A stretch of 64,000 nucleotides of DNA from Streptococcus sanguinis (lineage in GTDB: Bacteria > Bacillota > Bacilli > Lactobacillales > Streptococcaceae), in the NCBI RefSeq assembly GCF_003943735.1, contig NZ_RJMV01000008.1, positions 18,915-82,914 on the forward strand. Direction: 5' to 3'. Under the pieces are notes generated by a model that ran no database searches, was not told the origin of the DNA, and saw nothing but the letters and a program-made list of their open reading frames with translations. Both the position numbers and the translations under genes were made by a program. This document shows positions 17,544 to 26,483 of the stretch, one piece after another; within the stretch, counting starts at the first letter, position 1, and each line of letters begins with the position of its first letter.

Positions 17544-19236
17544 GCTGCTGCTCGCTTCTCTGATTTTTAAAGCTAACATAGACAACCAGAAGGATAAAGA
17601 AAGCCTGACTAACTACCACTTCTAGGCTTGGATAAATCCCCATCCAGTCTACTGTCACAAAGCCATTGATTAGGTGAGTCGGTAGGATATTGGTCAGCTG
17701 AAGGGCATGGATGCTGACGCCCAGCATTTTAAAGGCCAGAGCATAGATTAGCCAAGTCAGCCAGAAGAAAATGCTGTGTGGTTTGAGAAGACCAGACGCC
17801 TTGCTCATGATAAAGGCCAGCAAGACCAGGACCAGAAGAGCCAAGCCGATTCCCAAAAGGAAATCAGTCATAGTGATGCGCGGCAGAATTCCTGCATAAA
17901 AGAGGATAGTCTCAGCCCCTTCACGGAAAACTGCCAGAAAGCTAAGAGCAAACATGGAAAGAAAACTGCCTGTGGCTGTTACAGCCTTCATTTGGCTTTC
18001 CATGAAGTCATTCCATTTCTCAATAGATGCCTTGCTGTGTAGCCAGATACCAACTAATATCATCATGGCGACAGCGAAAATTCCCACTGCACCCTCGATA
18101 ATCTCACGATTGGATCCAGAAGCAACTACTGGGAAAAGAAACTGTAGCAAAGCTGCAATCACAGCGCTGGCTAGAACTCCGCTTGCTGCGCCGGCATAAA
18201 CCCATTTGAGCCCTTTTTTCATCTTAGAGGCTTTCAGAGTCGTTATCAAAGCCATGACGATCAAGAGCGCTTCTACACCCTCACGCAGTAAAATCAGCAT
18301 AGCATCAAAGAAATGATAGGAAGCTGTCGTGTCAATCTGTGACAGCTCACTAATCAAGGATTCTAGCTGCTTTTGATACTTCTCTTCGCTCCCCTTGACC
18401 ATAATAACTGGCGTCTGACTCTCTACCTTGGTATAAAGTGAAGGATTATTGACACTGACATCTCCTTCAATCGTTGGCCAAATGGTGATGAACTCTTTCA
18501 TCTTGGCAGCAGCCTTTTTATCATCTCCGCTTTGAAAGAGACTTAAGGCCTCCTCTAGCAGCTTAATTCCATCTTTCAGCGTCAGATTACCAGCAGTTTC
18601 TTGGACTTTCTCACCTTTGACAAAATTATCAATGGCGGTTTTCAAATCATCAAAAGAAGACTGAATCATATCAAAGTCAGTAGGCTCCGTCTCAATGGCG
18701 CTGCGCAAGAATGAAATAGCTGTTTCTACCTTGCCGTAATGGGCTGTGCTGTTGTCTCGAACCACGCTTTCATTGGTAGTCCAGGTACTATTCATCTTCT
18801 TGTATGCTTCTCTTGTCGCTTCTAAATCCTTAGCGCTAATGGCCTTTTGTAGGTTTTCAAATTTTGGCTCTAACTTACTGAGAAGCTTCTTTTTCTCAGC
18901 CTCTAAGTCGACTGGATTCTGCTCTTTTTCAAATTTCAAGAGGGCAGAAGAGATTTGTGTCAGCTTCTCCTCCGTCACCTGACCCGATAAGTCTAGTGCC
19001 TTGCTTACCTCTTGTCCCGCTGCAGAGTCGTGATTAGCCACCTTTTCAAAGTCAGTCTTGATCTCTCCGACTAGCTGCTTGGCTTTTTCCTGGTCCTTCT
19101 GCTTGACTGCAGTGCTGGCATCAGTGATTTTGACGAATAGACTGCTGTAGCTATCATCCGCTAAAACCGGCTTAGCCAAAAAGATCAGCAAGAACCCCAT
19201 GACAAGTAAGCTTTTATTCAAATAATTTTTGACCAA
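17536..19236 (-). CDS. efeU: Iron permease EfeU (FTR1 family) with an extracellular helical domain
   Basis: This 566-residue protein has a signal peptide ending near P-V-L-A-D-D, then about 270 residues of mostly helical extracellular sequence, then the seven-helix FTR1 permease. Two R-E-x-x-E iron motifs are visible, R318-E-G-V-E and R438-E-G-A-E. The start is a TTG with GGAG 6 nt upstream, and it overlaps efeB by 23 nt. EfeU imports iron with EfeO and EfeB. The extra domain before the permease is typical of Firmicutes forms and replaces part of the EfeO function. Confidence 0.88.
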   Translation of the reverse strand: MVKNYLNKSLLVMGFLLIFLAKPVLADDSYSSLFVKITDASTAVKQKDQEKAKQLVGEIKTDFEKVANHDSAAGQEVSKALDLSGQVTEEKLTQISSALLKFEKEQNPVDLEAEKKKLLSKLEPKFENLQKAISAKDLEATREAYKKMNSTWTTNESVVRDNSTAHYGKVETAISFLRSAIETEPTDFDMIQSSFDDLKTAIDNFVKGEKVQETAGNLTLKDGIKLLEEALSLFQSGDDKKAAAKMKEFITIWPTIEGDVSVNNPSLYTKVESQTPVIMVKGSEEKYQKQLESLISELSQIDTTASYHFFDAMLILLREGVEALLIVMALITTLKASKMKKGLKWVYAGAASGVLASAVIAALLQFLFPVVASGSNREIIEGAVGIFAVAMMILVGIWLHSKASIEKWNDFMESQMKAVTATGSFLSMFALSFLAVFREGAETILFYAGILPRITMTDFLLGIGLALLVLVLLAFIMSKASGLLKPHSIFFWLTWLIYALAFKMLGVSIHALQLTNILPTHLINGFVTVDWMGIYPSLEVVVSQAFFILLVVYVSFKNQRSEQQHE

Positions 19237-20422
19237 GGTATTCTCCTTTTTTCACTCCACCAAAGCAAGCAAACAAACCACTACCGATATGCGTGACGTA
19301 TTCATTCATCTTATCTTGAGCGCCTAGATTAGTTAGAACTTTGACAAAGCTGTCTGGATCTTTCTGGAAGGAAAGAAAGAGTAAGCCTGTGTCGAACTGA
19401 CCAGTAGTTTCATCAATCCCGTCCGAGTAAGAGTAAGACCGGCGATATATGGGCTTATCAACCTCCTTGGCCAGACGGACATGTGAATCCTCTGGCAGCA
19501 GGTCCAAGTCAACCTCGTCAAACTCGTCTTTCTTGCCAAAAGGCGCTCCGCTATCTTTATAGCGGCCGAAAGTGTTTTCCTGCTCCTGCAGATTGGTTCG
19601 GTCCCAGGTCTCAAGGAACATCTGGATTCGGCGGACAGCCATGTAAGAGCCACCCTGCATCCAGTCCTTGCTATCGCACCAAATGACCTTGTCGAAGTCT
19701 TTTTCCTTGGTCACATTGGCTGTGCCGTCCTTAAATCCAAAGAGATTACGAGGCGTTGACATCCGGTCTCCGATAGCTGCAAAGCCTGACTGACTCCACT
19801 TCATAGTGATGGCATTTCTCCCCTTGCGGACCAGATTGCGGACCGCATGAAAGGCTACCTGCTCATCATCCGCGCAGGCCTGGATGACAATATCGCCACC
19901 CGTATATTTTTCTTTAAGCTGCTCCTTTGGAAATGGCGGCAAATCACGAAAAGCTTTAGGTCGTTTGTCTGACAAGCCCATTTTTTTCAGAAAAGAGGCT
20001 GAGACCCCAAAGGTCAAAGTCAATCGATAAGGGTTGAGACCAACAGTTTCTCCAGTATCCGTTGGCGGCAAAAGAGCATTGGAATTATCTTTTTTGACCA
20101 ATTCTCCATTTACCAACTTCTCGCTATAGGCTGTCCAGTCCTTAAAGAGCTGGATAATGGCTTCCCTATCTGTCGTATGCAAATCCAACACAACAAAGTA
20201 GATATTCTTCTGCATTGGAGTTGTGATCCCCGCCTGATGCTCCCCGTAAAAGCTGATTTCTTCCTCACCGTCAGCGAATTTCTTATCTTCCTTGGCCTGA
20301 TTAGCGAAAAAAGCAGATGCACCAGAGACACCCAGTGCAAGACCAGCGCCTCCAATCCCTGCTTTTTTAAGAAATTCACGACGATCCATCTTTTTATTAA
20401 ACCATTTTTCGTCGTTTGTCAT
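19214..20422 (-). CDS. efeB: Dye-decolorising heme peroxidase EfeB, Tat-exported
   Basis: This 402-residue DyP-type peroxidase starts with a clear twin-arginine signal, D-R-R-E-F-L-K-K at residues 13-20, followed by a hydrophobic stretch and A-S-A-F-F-A. The family motif G-F-K-D-G is present with catalytic Asp232. EfeB is folded with heme in the cytoplasm, exported by Tat, and is thought to oxidise ferrous iron or handle heme iron outside the cell. The start follows the efeO stop by 4 nt and shares its GGGGAG site. Its position in the same operon as tatC and tatA points to it as their main client. Confidence 0.92.
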   Translation of the reverse strand: MTNDEKWFNKKMDRREFLKKAGIGGAGLALGVSGASAFFANQAKEDKKFADGEEEISFYGEHQAGITTPMQKNIYFVVLDLHTTDREAIIQLFKDWTAYSEKLVNGELVKKDNSNALLPPTDTGETVGLNPYRLTLTFGVSASFLKKMGLSDKRPKAFRDLPPFPKEQLKEKYTGGDIVIQACADDEQVAFHAVRNLVRKGRNAITMKWSQSGFAAIGDRMSTPRNLFGFKDGTANVTKEKDFDKVIWCDSKDWMQGGSYMAVRRIQMFLETWDRTNLQEQENTFGRYKDSGAPFGKKDEFDEVDLDLLPEDSHVRLAKEVDKPIYRRSYSYSDGIDETTGQFDTGLLFLSFQKDPDSFVKVLTNLGAQDKMNEYVTHIGSGLFACFGGVKKGEYLGQKLFE

Positions 20423-20426
20423 ATGA

Positions 20427-21299
20427 TTACTCCCCGTTTAGAATGACTCCCATTTGTGAAAGAGGCTCACCCAGTTTGGTCACAGCTTCCGCCAACTCTT
20501 TGGTGTCTTCTTTTGTCAATTCTGTATAGAGTTTGTAGTTTTCAGAGTCAGTCATGTGCTTGTCTAAGAGACTATTGACGTTTTTAAACTCAAGTTCCAA
20601 GGTCTTGACGAGTTTCTCGTCCTTATCCTTAATCAATGGCTTAAAGAGCTCAAAAATCTTTTCTGCTCCTTCGATATTCGCACGGAAATCATAGAGATCT
20701 GTATGAGAGAAAACTTCTTCCTCACCTGTAATCTTGCTAGTTGCTACTTCATTAAGCAAGTCAACAGCGCCTGTCAACATCATATCCGGCGTCACTTCAA
20801 CCGTTGCGATTTTAGCTTTTAGCTCCTTGATATCGTTGACCAGCTGATCGGCATAGCTTTCAGTTCCTTTGGTTGTATTTTGCTCCCACATGATTTTTTC
20901 GATGCGGTGGAAACCAGACCAGCCTTCTTCGGTCTTGTTTTCATCCACATAGTCGACCAAGCGGAAGTCAATTTTAACGTCTGATTCACCAAAGCTCTCA
21001 GCAATCGGCTCCGAGCGCTCGTAGGCCATCCGGATAAGCGGATATTGCTTTTTAGCCTCATCAAGCTTGCCTTCTTTAAGGGTATCACGAAACTTCTCCG
21101 TATCTGTCAGGAGCTGATCAATTTGTCCTTGGACAAACGTTTTATAATCCGCTGTCGCCTTGTCCAATTCTTTCTGATTGACAGCCGTTTGGCTGCTGGA
21201 TGCTTGACTGCTTGAGCCAGTCTTGTTTGAAGAGTTGTTGGCTGCGCAGCCAGTCAGTAAAATTGCCGTTGAAAATAGGACGATGCCAAGTTTTTTCAT
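20427..21299 (-). CDS. efeO: Iron-uptake lipoprotein EfeO/EfeM (imelysin-like M75 domain)
   Basis: This 290-residue lipoprotein has the lipobox L-T-G-C (Cys18), followed by a Ser-rich linker and an M75/imelysin-like helical domain with the H-R-I-E metal motif near residue 140. It lacks the N-terminal cupredoxin domain of the E. coli EfeO, so it is the shorter EfeM-like form. It would bind iron at the cell surface and hand it to EfeU. It is the first gene of the operon, with its own strong promoter. Confidence 0.88.
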   Translation of the reverse strand: MKKLGIVLFSTAILLTGCAANNSSNKTGSSSQASSSQTAVNQKELDKATADYKTFVQGQIDQLLTDTEKFRDTLKEGKLDEAKKQYPLIRMAYERSEPIAESFGESDVKIDFRLVDYVDENKTEEGWSGFHRIEKIMWEQNTTKGTESYADQLVNDIKELKAKIATVEVTPDMMLTGAVDLLNEVATSKITGEEEVFSHTDLYDFRANIEGAEKIFELFKPLIKDKDEKLVKTLELEFKNVNSLLDKHMTDSENYKLYTELTKEDTKELAEAVTKLGEPLSQMGVILNGE

Positions 21300-21345
21300 G
21301 GTGACTCCTTTGTTTTCTCTCCTAGATAGAGATTATTTCCTGTAA

Positions 21346-21392
21346 ATTATACCAGTTTTTTTCTCATATTTCAAGAAATTGTCTGACAATTT
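21346..21392 (-). promoter_or_regulatory. Promoter and palindromic operator of the efe-tat operon
   Basis: On the minus strand TTGAAA (21374-21369) and TATAAT (21351-21346) have a 17-nt spacer, a near-consensus promoter. Directly upstream, overlapping the -35 edge, is the perfect 17-nt palindrome AAATTGTCTGACAATTT (21376-21392). A metal-responsive or other repressor is expected but cannot be named from the motif. Confidence 0.7.
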
Positions 21393-21417
21393 AATCAAAA
21401 ACTGTATATTAAGACCA

Positions 21418-22980
21418 TTAAAGCAGCTCTTCTTTGATTTTTCCGATTTCCGTCTTTTTCAGCACCAAGTAAATCGTATCTCCTAGATAGAGTCGCGTGC
21501 TACCATTGACCGTTTGAGTCTTTCCCTTGTGGACATTCATGGTAATCAAGACCCCATCAGGCAAGTTTAGCTCATGCACCTGCCGACCAGCAATCTTTTC
21601 AGAAACAGGGATTTCAATTAAAGTAGTATCTCCTTGGTCCTCGATACTATCTGGCAACATTTTTTCCAGCATGGCTTCATAGACTGGCGCTCCTTTTAGC
21701 AGATCCATGATAATGTAAGCAGTCAGAGTGACCAGTCCCAGCGGCATGAGATTACGGATGTCACCGACCATCTCTGTGACCAGAATCATAGCTGTCAGTG
21801 GAGCCTTGGAAATAGCTCCAAAGTAGCCACTCATGCCCAGAATAATGAAAATCGGAAATTGCTCCTGAGAAATCAAACCTAACTGAAGACAGACTGCCCC
21901 CATTGCTCCGCCCAGAAGTGAACCCAGAGCAAGGATAGGCAGAAAAATACCACCTGGTAGCCCGCTTCCGTAACTCAGCATGCTCCAGATAAAACGCAGA
22001 ACAAAAAATAAGAGCAAGGTTCCCACAGTATAATGACTAGCAGTCAAAGATAAAATCAACTGATTGCCCCCGCCCAGCAAGTGAGGCAGGAAATAACCAA
22101 TCGGAATAATCAAGGCAAAGGCCAGAATAGGATAATAAGCTTCTGAAATTCGAAACAAGCGCCCCAAAAACTGGTAAACCTGCTGAATATTCAAAATGAC
22201 TTTCTCATAAATATAACCTGACAAACCTAGCAGCAAGCCCATGACTAGGTAAATCCAATACTGCTCCAGCTTCATGACCGGGATATTATCCGGCATGTCC
22301 AGCACTGGCGTTAGGCCAAACATGGAGAGTGAGACAAAGTTAGCAACTAGACTGGCCGCCAGCGTAGAAACCCAGAAAAAGCGTGAAAAATGACGGTAAA
22401 CCTCTTCTACTACGAAAAGCAGGCCTGCGATTGGTGCATTAAAAGCTGCTGCTAAGCCTGCTGCTGCACCGCTAGCAATGAGCGCTCTCTCCTCAGCAGC
22501 ACTCAAATTCAGAAATTTAGAGACGCCTTTGCCGCTCATAGCGCCTAGCTGAATACTTGGTCCTTCTCGACCCAACATCAGACCGCTAGAAATGGCTAAA
22601 ATCCCCAATACAAACTTCTTCCAGAGAACACTCCACCAAGAAAGTGACATCAGGCCTTTCAGCTCTGCTTCAACCTGCGGAATCCCTGACCCCTTAATGT
22701 TTTTCTCCGACTTTACCCAGCGAGCGTTGAGAAAGACGATGAAAGCATAAAAGAACACCAAGGCCAGTAACCAAAGCAAAGACTGCTGACTCCTATGGTA
22801 GACATCCTGCACTAAATGAAAGATTTTTTCAATCAGAAAGCGGAAAATCCCGACTACCAGTCCAGCAAAAATCCCAACTAAGACACCTCGCAAAACCTGG
22901 GAAATAATCGAATGAGTTGTGAAGTTAAATTCTCTCTTAATATCGTCCTCTTGCGAGATAGACTCTTTTGCCATTGCCAA
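21418..22980 (-). CDS. ClC-type H+/Cl- (or F-) exchange transporter with TrkA-C domain
   Basis: This 520-residue membrane protein has the ClC motifs G-S-G-I-P (near residue 100), G-R-E-G-P with gating Glu139, and G-I-F-L-P in the second half. Glu192/Glu193 in V-E-E-V match the inner proton Glu of E. coli ClC-ec1, so antiport rather than channel action is likely. A cytoplasmic TrkA-C (RCK-C) domain covers about the last 80 residues. It may help in acid resistance. It ends about 120 nt before the efeO start with no clear terminator in between. Confidence 0.88.
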   Translation of the reverse strand: MAMAKESISQEDDIKREFNFTTHSIISQVLRGVLVGIFAGLVVGIFRFLIEKIFHLVQDVYHRSQQSLLWLLALVFFYAFIVFLNARWVKSEKNIKGSGIPQVEAELKGLMSLSWWSVLWKKFVLGILAISSGLMLGREGPSIQLGAMSGKGVSKFLNLSAAEERALIASGAAAGLAAAFNAPIAGLLFVVEEVYRHFSRFFWVSTLAASLVANFVSLSMFGLTPVLDMPDNIPVMKLEQYWIYLVMGLLLGLSGYIYEKVILNIQQVYQFLGRLFRISEAYYPILAFALIIPIGYFLPHLLGGGNQLILSLTASHYTVGTLLLFFVLRFIWSMLSYGSGLPGGIFLPILALGSLLGGAMGAVCLQLGLISQEQFPIFIILGMSGYFGAISKAPLTAMILVTEMVGDIRNLMPLGLVTLTAYIIMDLLKGAPVYEAMLEKMLPDSIEDQGDTTLIEIPVSEKIAGRQVHELNLPDGVLITMNVHKGKTQTVNGSTRLYLGDTIYLVLKKTEIGKIKEELL

Positions 22981-23085
22981 TCTCCTCTAAATAGTTACTT
23001 TACCACTATTCTAGCACAAAGCAGGCCTGATAAACAGATGAAATATAAATTTCTTCTTTCATTTTTTTAAAGGCTCTATACAAAA

Positions 23086-23109
23086 AAGTCTAGGAATTGT
23101 CCCAGACTT
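23086..23109 (-). terminator. Terminator of nox
   Basis: On the minus strand AAGTCTGGGA and TCCTAGACTT form a 10-bp stem with a CAAT loop, followed by six T. It lies 10 nt after the nox stop. Confidence 0.8.
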
Positions 23110-23119
23110 AATTACTTTC

Positions 23120-24496
23120 TTATTTTGCTTTCAAAGCTGCTTGAGTAATGTAGTTGTACGGTTTGTTGAAGTGTGGCAGGAAGAAAAGATCCAGCAAGGC
23201 CAATTTATCAATTGTAACTTTTTCCTGAATAGCCAATGAGAACATGTGAATACCCATAGACATATCTTCTCTAGAAACCATCTGAGCTCCAAGAACTACA
23301 CGCGTGTCCTTATCATAAACAATCTTAATTGTAACATCGTGGTGTTCAACTTTTTCAAGGAAGGTTGGTTTTTGAGTATCTTTAAACTCGACTACAGCTG
23401 GGCTGTAACCAAAGCGTTTTGCTTTTTCTTCAGTTAGACCAGTTGAAACCATCTTCAAACCAAAGATTTCGATACCGTTAGAACCTTGAACACCATTAGA
23501 CTCCAATTCATGTCCGCAAGCATTATGAGCTGCTACAATACCAGAGCGCAGGGCGTTAGAAGCCAAGGCGATGTAGTTAGTATCATTGATAGAATTATCG
23601 TAGACAGTCGCACAGTCACCAATTGCATAAACATCTTTGATGCTAGTTTCTTGCTTCTTATCCACCAAGAAAGCACCATTGCGGAATGTTTCCAACTTGC
23701 CAGCACCAAGACCAGTGTTTGGACGGAAACCAACTGCCAAGACAACCATATCTACATCATAGCTAGCCTTATCTGTTACAATACGTTCTACCTTGTTTTC
23801 ACCTTCAATAGCTTGAACAGTTTGGCCGAAGGCTAATTGAACACCATTGTCTTCAAGGTTTTGACGCATCATTTCAGACAAGTCGTGGTCATAGTAACCT
23901 GCCAAGCAAGTATCCACAACGTCAATCAGAATCACTTCTTTACCTAGGCGCTTGAAGGCTTCTGCCAACTCAACCCCAATGTAGCCAGCACCTACTACTG
24001 CCACACGTTCGATATGTTTGCTCTTGTCTTGCAATTTCTCAATAACATCTGCAGCATTTTGATACAGTTTAACAAACTGCAGATTTTCCAAGGTTGACTT
24101 AAATTCGCGACTGTTAGGATCCATCTCAGCACCTTTAATAGGAGGCAGAATTGGCTGAGAACCTGTTGCCAAAATCAATTTGTCATATGACTCTACATGC
24201 TCTTTACCGTCTACAATAGCTGTAACTTTTTTCGCATCATAATCAATTGACTCAACTGGTGAATTCATATAAACTTTTGCGCCTTTTGCTTCAAAAGTTT
24301 CTTTATCTGCATAAAAAAGTCCATCTGGCTTGCTGATTTGCTGTCCAATCCAAAGGGCCATTCCGCATGCCAAGAATGAAATGTTTGAGTTTTGGTCAAA
24401 AATAACTACTTCATTTTCTGCACCATAATTATCCAACATTGTATTAATACACGCTGTACCTGCGTGGTTTGCACCAACTACAACGATTTTACTCAT
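23120..24496 (-). CDS. nox: H2O-forming NADH oxidase
   Basis: This 458-residue flavoprotein reduces O2 to water with two NADH, regenerating NAD+ and removing oxygen. The N-terminal FAD fold reads V-V-V-G-A-N-H-A-G, the single redox-active Cys44 lies in F-L-A-C-G-M, and the NAD fold is V-V-G-A-G-Y-I-G. Cys44 and the length are typical of Nox-2 rather than the H2O2-forming enzyme or CoA-disulfide reductase. It is monocistronic, with a promoter that overlaps a perfect cre site and with a strong terminator. It is divergent from apbE. Confidence 0.93.
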   Translation of the reverse strand: MSKIVVVGANHAGTACINTMLDNYGAENEVVIFDQNSNISFLACGMALWIGQQISKPDGLFYADKETFEAKGAKVYMNSPVESIDYDAKKVTAIVDGKEHVESYDKLILATGSQPILPPIKGAEMDPNSREFKSTLENLQFVKLYQNAADVIEKLQDKSKHIERVAVVGAGYIGVELAEAFKRLGKEVILIDVVDTCLAGYYDHDLSEMMRQNLEDNGVQLAFGQTVQAIEGENKVERIVTDKASYDVDMVVLAVGFRPNTGLGAGKLETFRNGAFLVDKKQETSIKDVYAIGDCATVYDNSINDTNYIALASNALRSGIVAAHNACGHELESNGVQGSNGIEIFGLKMVSTGLTEEKAKRFGYSPAVVEFKDTQKPTFLEKVEHHDVTIKIVYDKDTRVVLGAQMVSREDMSMGIHMFSLAIQEKVTIDKLALLDLFFLPHFNKPYNYITQAALKAK

Positions 24497-24533
24497 AAGA
24501 ATAGTCCTACCTTAATTTATAATTTACTAGAAC

Positions 24534-24562
24534 AGTATATCATCTCCTGTGAGCGTTTACAA
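24534..24562 (-). promoter_or_regulatory. nox promoter with a perfect cre site over the -35
   Basis: Minus-strand TTGTAA (24562-24557) and TATACT (24539-24534) are 17 nt apart, with an extended TG before the -10. TTGTAAACGCTCACA (24562-24548) matches all 15 positions of the cre consensus and covers the -35. This predicts CcpA repression of nox. A TACAGC/GCTGTA hairpin lies further upstream at about 24595-24613. Confidence 0.75.
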
Positions 24563-24687
24563 GAAATTTGCTCGAGATTTTCAAAAATTTTTATACAGCC
24601 TAAAAAGCTGTACTACTGCTGCCTAATCGCTTCGAAAATACTGCTTTTTATAAAAGTTAATTTTCTGAAAATATAACAATTTTAAGA

Positions 24688-24716
24688 TTGTGAAACCGGT
24701 ATCTTTTTGATATAAT
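24688..24716 (+). promoter_or_regulatory. Promoter of apbE
   Basis: TTGTGA (24688-24693) and TATAAT (24711-24716) are separated by 17 nt, about 40 nt before the GTG start. Confidence 0.7.
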
Positions 24717-24754
24717 AAGGTTAGAGAGGTTAATTTTAGAAAGGTTGTGATAAT

Positions 24755-25690
24755 GTGGACTTTGCTTCTCGCTCACTCCATTTGATGGGGAGTACGATTT
24801 GCATATCTCTCTGTCATGAGCGAGCAGAAATACTCTTAGATGAGGCAGTCCAACTGCTTCATGTCTATAAAAATCGCTTCAGCGCCAATGATGAAGACAC
24901 TGAACTGATGAGTATCAATCATCTGGCAGGAATTGAAAGCGTCTCAGTTCATCCAGAGCTTTTTGAGCTGATTGAGCTAGGAAAATATCACAGCCTAGCA
25001 GAAGATAGCCACTTAAATATTACGATTGGCCCTCTCGTCCAGACCTGGCGGATAGGATTTTCAGACGCCCGTCTCCCAAGTAGGGAGGAGATTCAACATG
25101 CTCTGTGCTTGACTGACCCAAACTTGCTTGAGTTGAATCCAGAAGATTGTAGTGTCTTTTTGACTAAGAAAGGCATGAAGTTGGATTTAGGTGCCTTGGC
25201 TAAAGGCTATATCGCTGATAAGATTAAGGACTATTTGCTGAGTCAGGGAGTGACTTCTGCTCTTATCAATCTTGGTGGCAATGTCCTAACGATTGGGCAA
25301 AATGCAGTCAGCCAGCGTGCCTGGCGAATTGGCATTCAAAATCCCAAGTTGTCACGCGGCAATCACTCAGCTATACTAGCGGTCACCAATCAGTCAGTGG
25401 TTACATCAGGAATCTACGAGCGAACTCTTACAGTTGAAGGGCAGAACTACCATCACATTCTGGATCGCAAAACAGGCTATCCTATCGAAAATCAATTGGC
25501 TAGTCTGACCATTGTTTCAGACAAGTCGGTAGATGGCGAAATCTGGACGACTCGTCTATTTGGTGAAAGTCCGACATCGATTCTGTCCCAGATTGAACAG
25601 CAGTCAGGGATTGAAGCATTGATTATCACCCAAGATGATCAGCTCTTCTGTAGCTCAGGCCTTTTAGAACAGATAGTTCCTACTTCTTAA
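24755..25690 (+). CDS. apbE: FAD:protein FMN transferase (ApbE family)
   Basis: This 311-residue ApbE-like enzyme covalently attaches FMN from FAD to a Ser/Thr of a target flavoprotein. The metal/FAD motif D-L-G-A-L-A-K-G-Y and the L-G-G-N-V motif are visible. The start is a GTG preceded by AGAAAGG. No signal peptide or lipobox is present, so it is probably cytoplasmic, unlike exported ApbE proteins. It lies upstream of two flavin reductase genes. No obvious FMN-accepting target (D-x-x-S/T-G-A-T type) is seen in them except D-A-T-S-G-A-S in the tail of the 26484 protein. Confidence 0.85.
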   Translation: MDFASRSLHLMGSTICISLCHERAEILLDEAVQLLHVYKNRFSANDEDTELMSINHLAGIESVSVHPELFELIELGKYHSLAEDSHLNITIGPLVQTWRIGFSDARLPSREEIQHALCLTDPNLLELNPEDCSVFLTKKGMKLDLGALAKGYIADKIKDYLLSQGVTSALINLGGNVLTIGQNAVSQRAWRIGIQNPKLSRGNHSAILAVTNQSVVTSGIYERTLTVEGQNYHHILDRKTGYPIENQLASLTIVSDKSVDGEIWTTRLFGESPTSILSQIEQQSGIEALIITQDDQLFCSSGLLEQIVPTS

Positions 25691-25860
25691 TTCTCAAAAG
25701 CGATGAATTTTCTGCCTCACTAAGCGGTACTTCTATCGCTCTAGCTTTTATAAACAATGCCCATTTAAAACGCCCTCTCTTTCTTATGGTTTTTACCTCC
25801 CTAAAGAAAAATAACTGCACCTACGAGGGATTTGTATCTTCATTTCAGAAAGGAAATTTT

Positions 25861-26466
25861 ATGTTAAAACTTATTGCAATTGTTGGAACAAATTCTAAAC
25901 GTTCTACAAACCGGCAACTTCTTCAATATATGTCTAAGCACTTTGCTGACAAGGCTGAAATCGAGCTGGTAGAGATTAAAGATATCCCAATGTTTAATAA
26001 ACCTGCTGACAGAAACGTCCCTGAGTTGGTATCAGAAATCGCAGAAAAAATCGATGCAGCGGATGGCGTACTTATTGGTACACCTGAGTACGACCACTCT
26101 ATTCCAGCTGTGCTTATGAATGCTCTAGCTTGGCTTTCTTATGGTATCTATCCACTGCTGAACAAGCCGGTCATGATCACTGGTGCTTCTTATGGTACAC
26201 TTGGCTCCTCTCGTGCCCAGTTGCAGCTCCGTCAAATTTTGAACGCTCCAGAAATCAAGGCAAATGTACTTCCAGATGAGTTCTTGCTTTCACATTCTCT
26301 TCAATCTTTTGACCAAAGCGGAGACTTGGTAGATCTTGACGTTGTCAAAAAATTGGATGCTATCTTTGATGACTTCCGTATCTTTGTCAAAATCACGGAA
26401 AAATTGCGTAACGCACAAGAATTGCTTCGCAAAGATGCTGAAGAATTTAACTGGGAAAAATTGTAA
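25861..26466 (+). CDS. NADPH-dependent FMN reductase family protein
   Basis: This 201-residue flavodoxin-like protein carries the reductase signature G-T-P-E-Y-D-H-S-I-P near residue 77 and the G-A-S-Y-G-T-L-G-S-S-R-A phosphate-loop region near 110. The open frame extends 25 codons upstream to 25786. The ATG at 25861 is preferred because AGAAAGGAA stands just before it and the family starts there. It lies 17 nt before a second, longer reductase, and the two are clearly paralogous over the first 190 residues. The physiological electron acceptor is unknown. Confidence 0.85.
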   Translation: MLKLIAIVGTNSKRSTNRQLLQYMSKHFADKAEIELVEIKDIPMFNKPADRNVPELVSEIAEKIDAADGVLIGTPEYDHSIPAVLMNALAWLSYGIYPLLNKPVMITGASYGTLGSSRAQLQLRQILNAPEIKANVLPDEFLLSHSLQSFDQSGDLVDLDVVKKLDAIFDDFRIFVKITEKLRNAQELLRKDAEEFNWEKL

Positions 26467-26483
26467 GATAGGAGACCGAAAGA

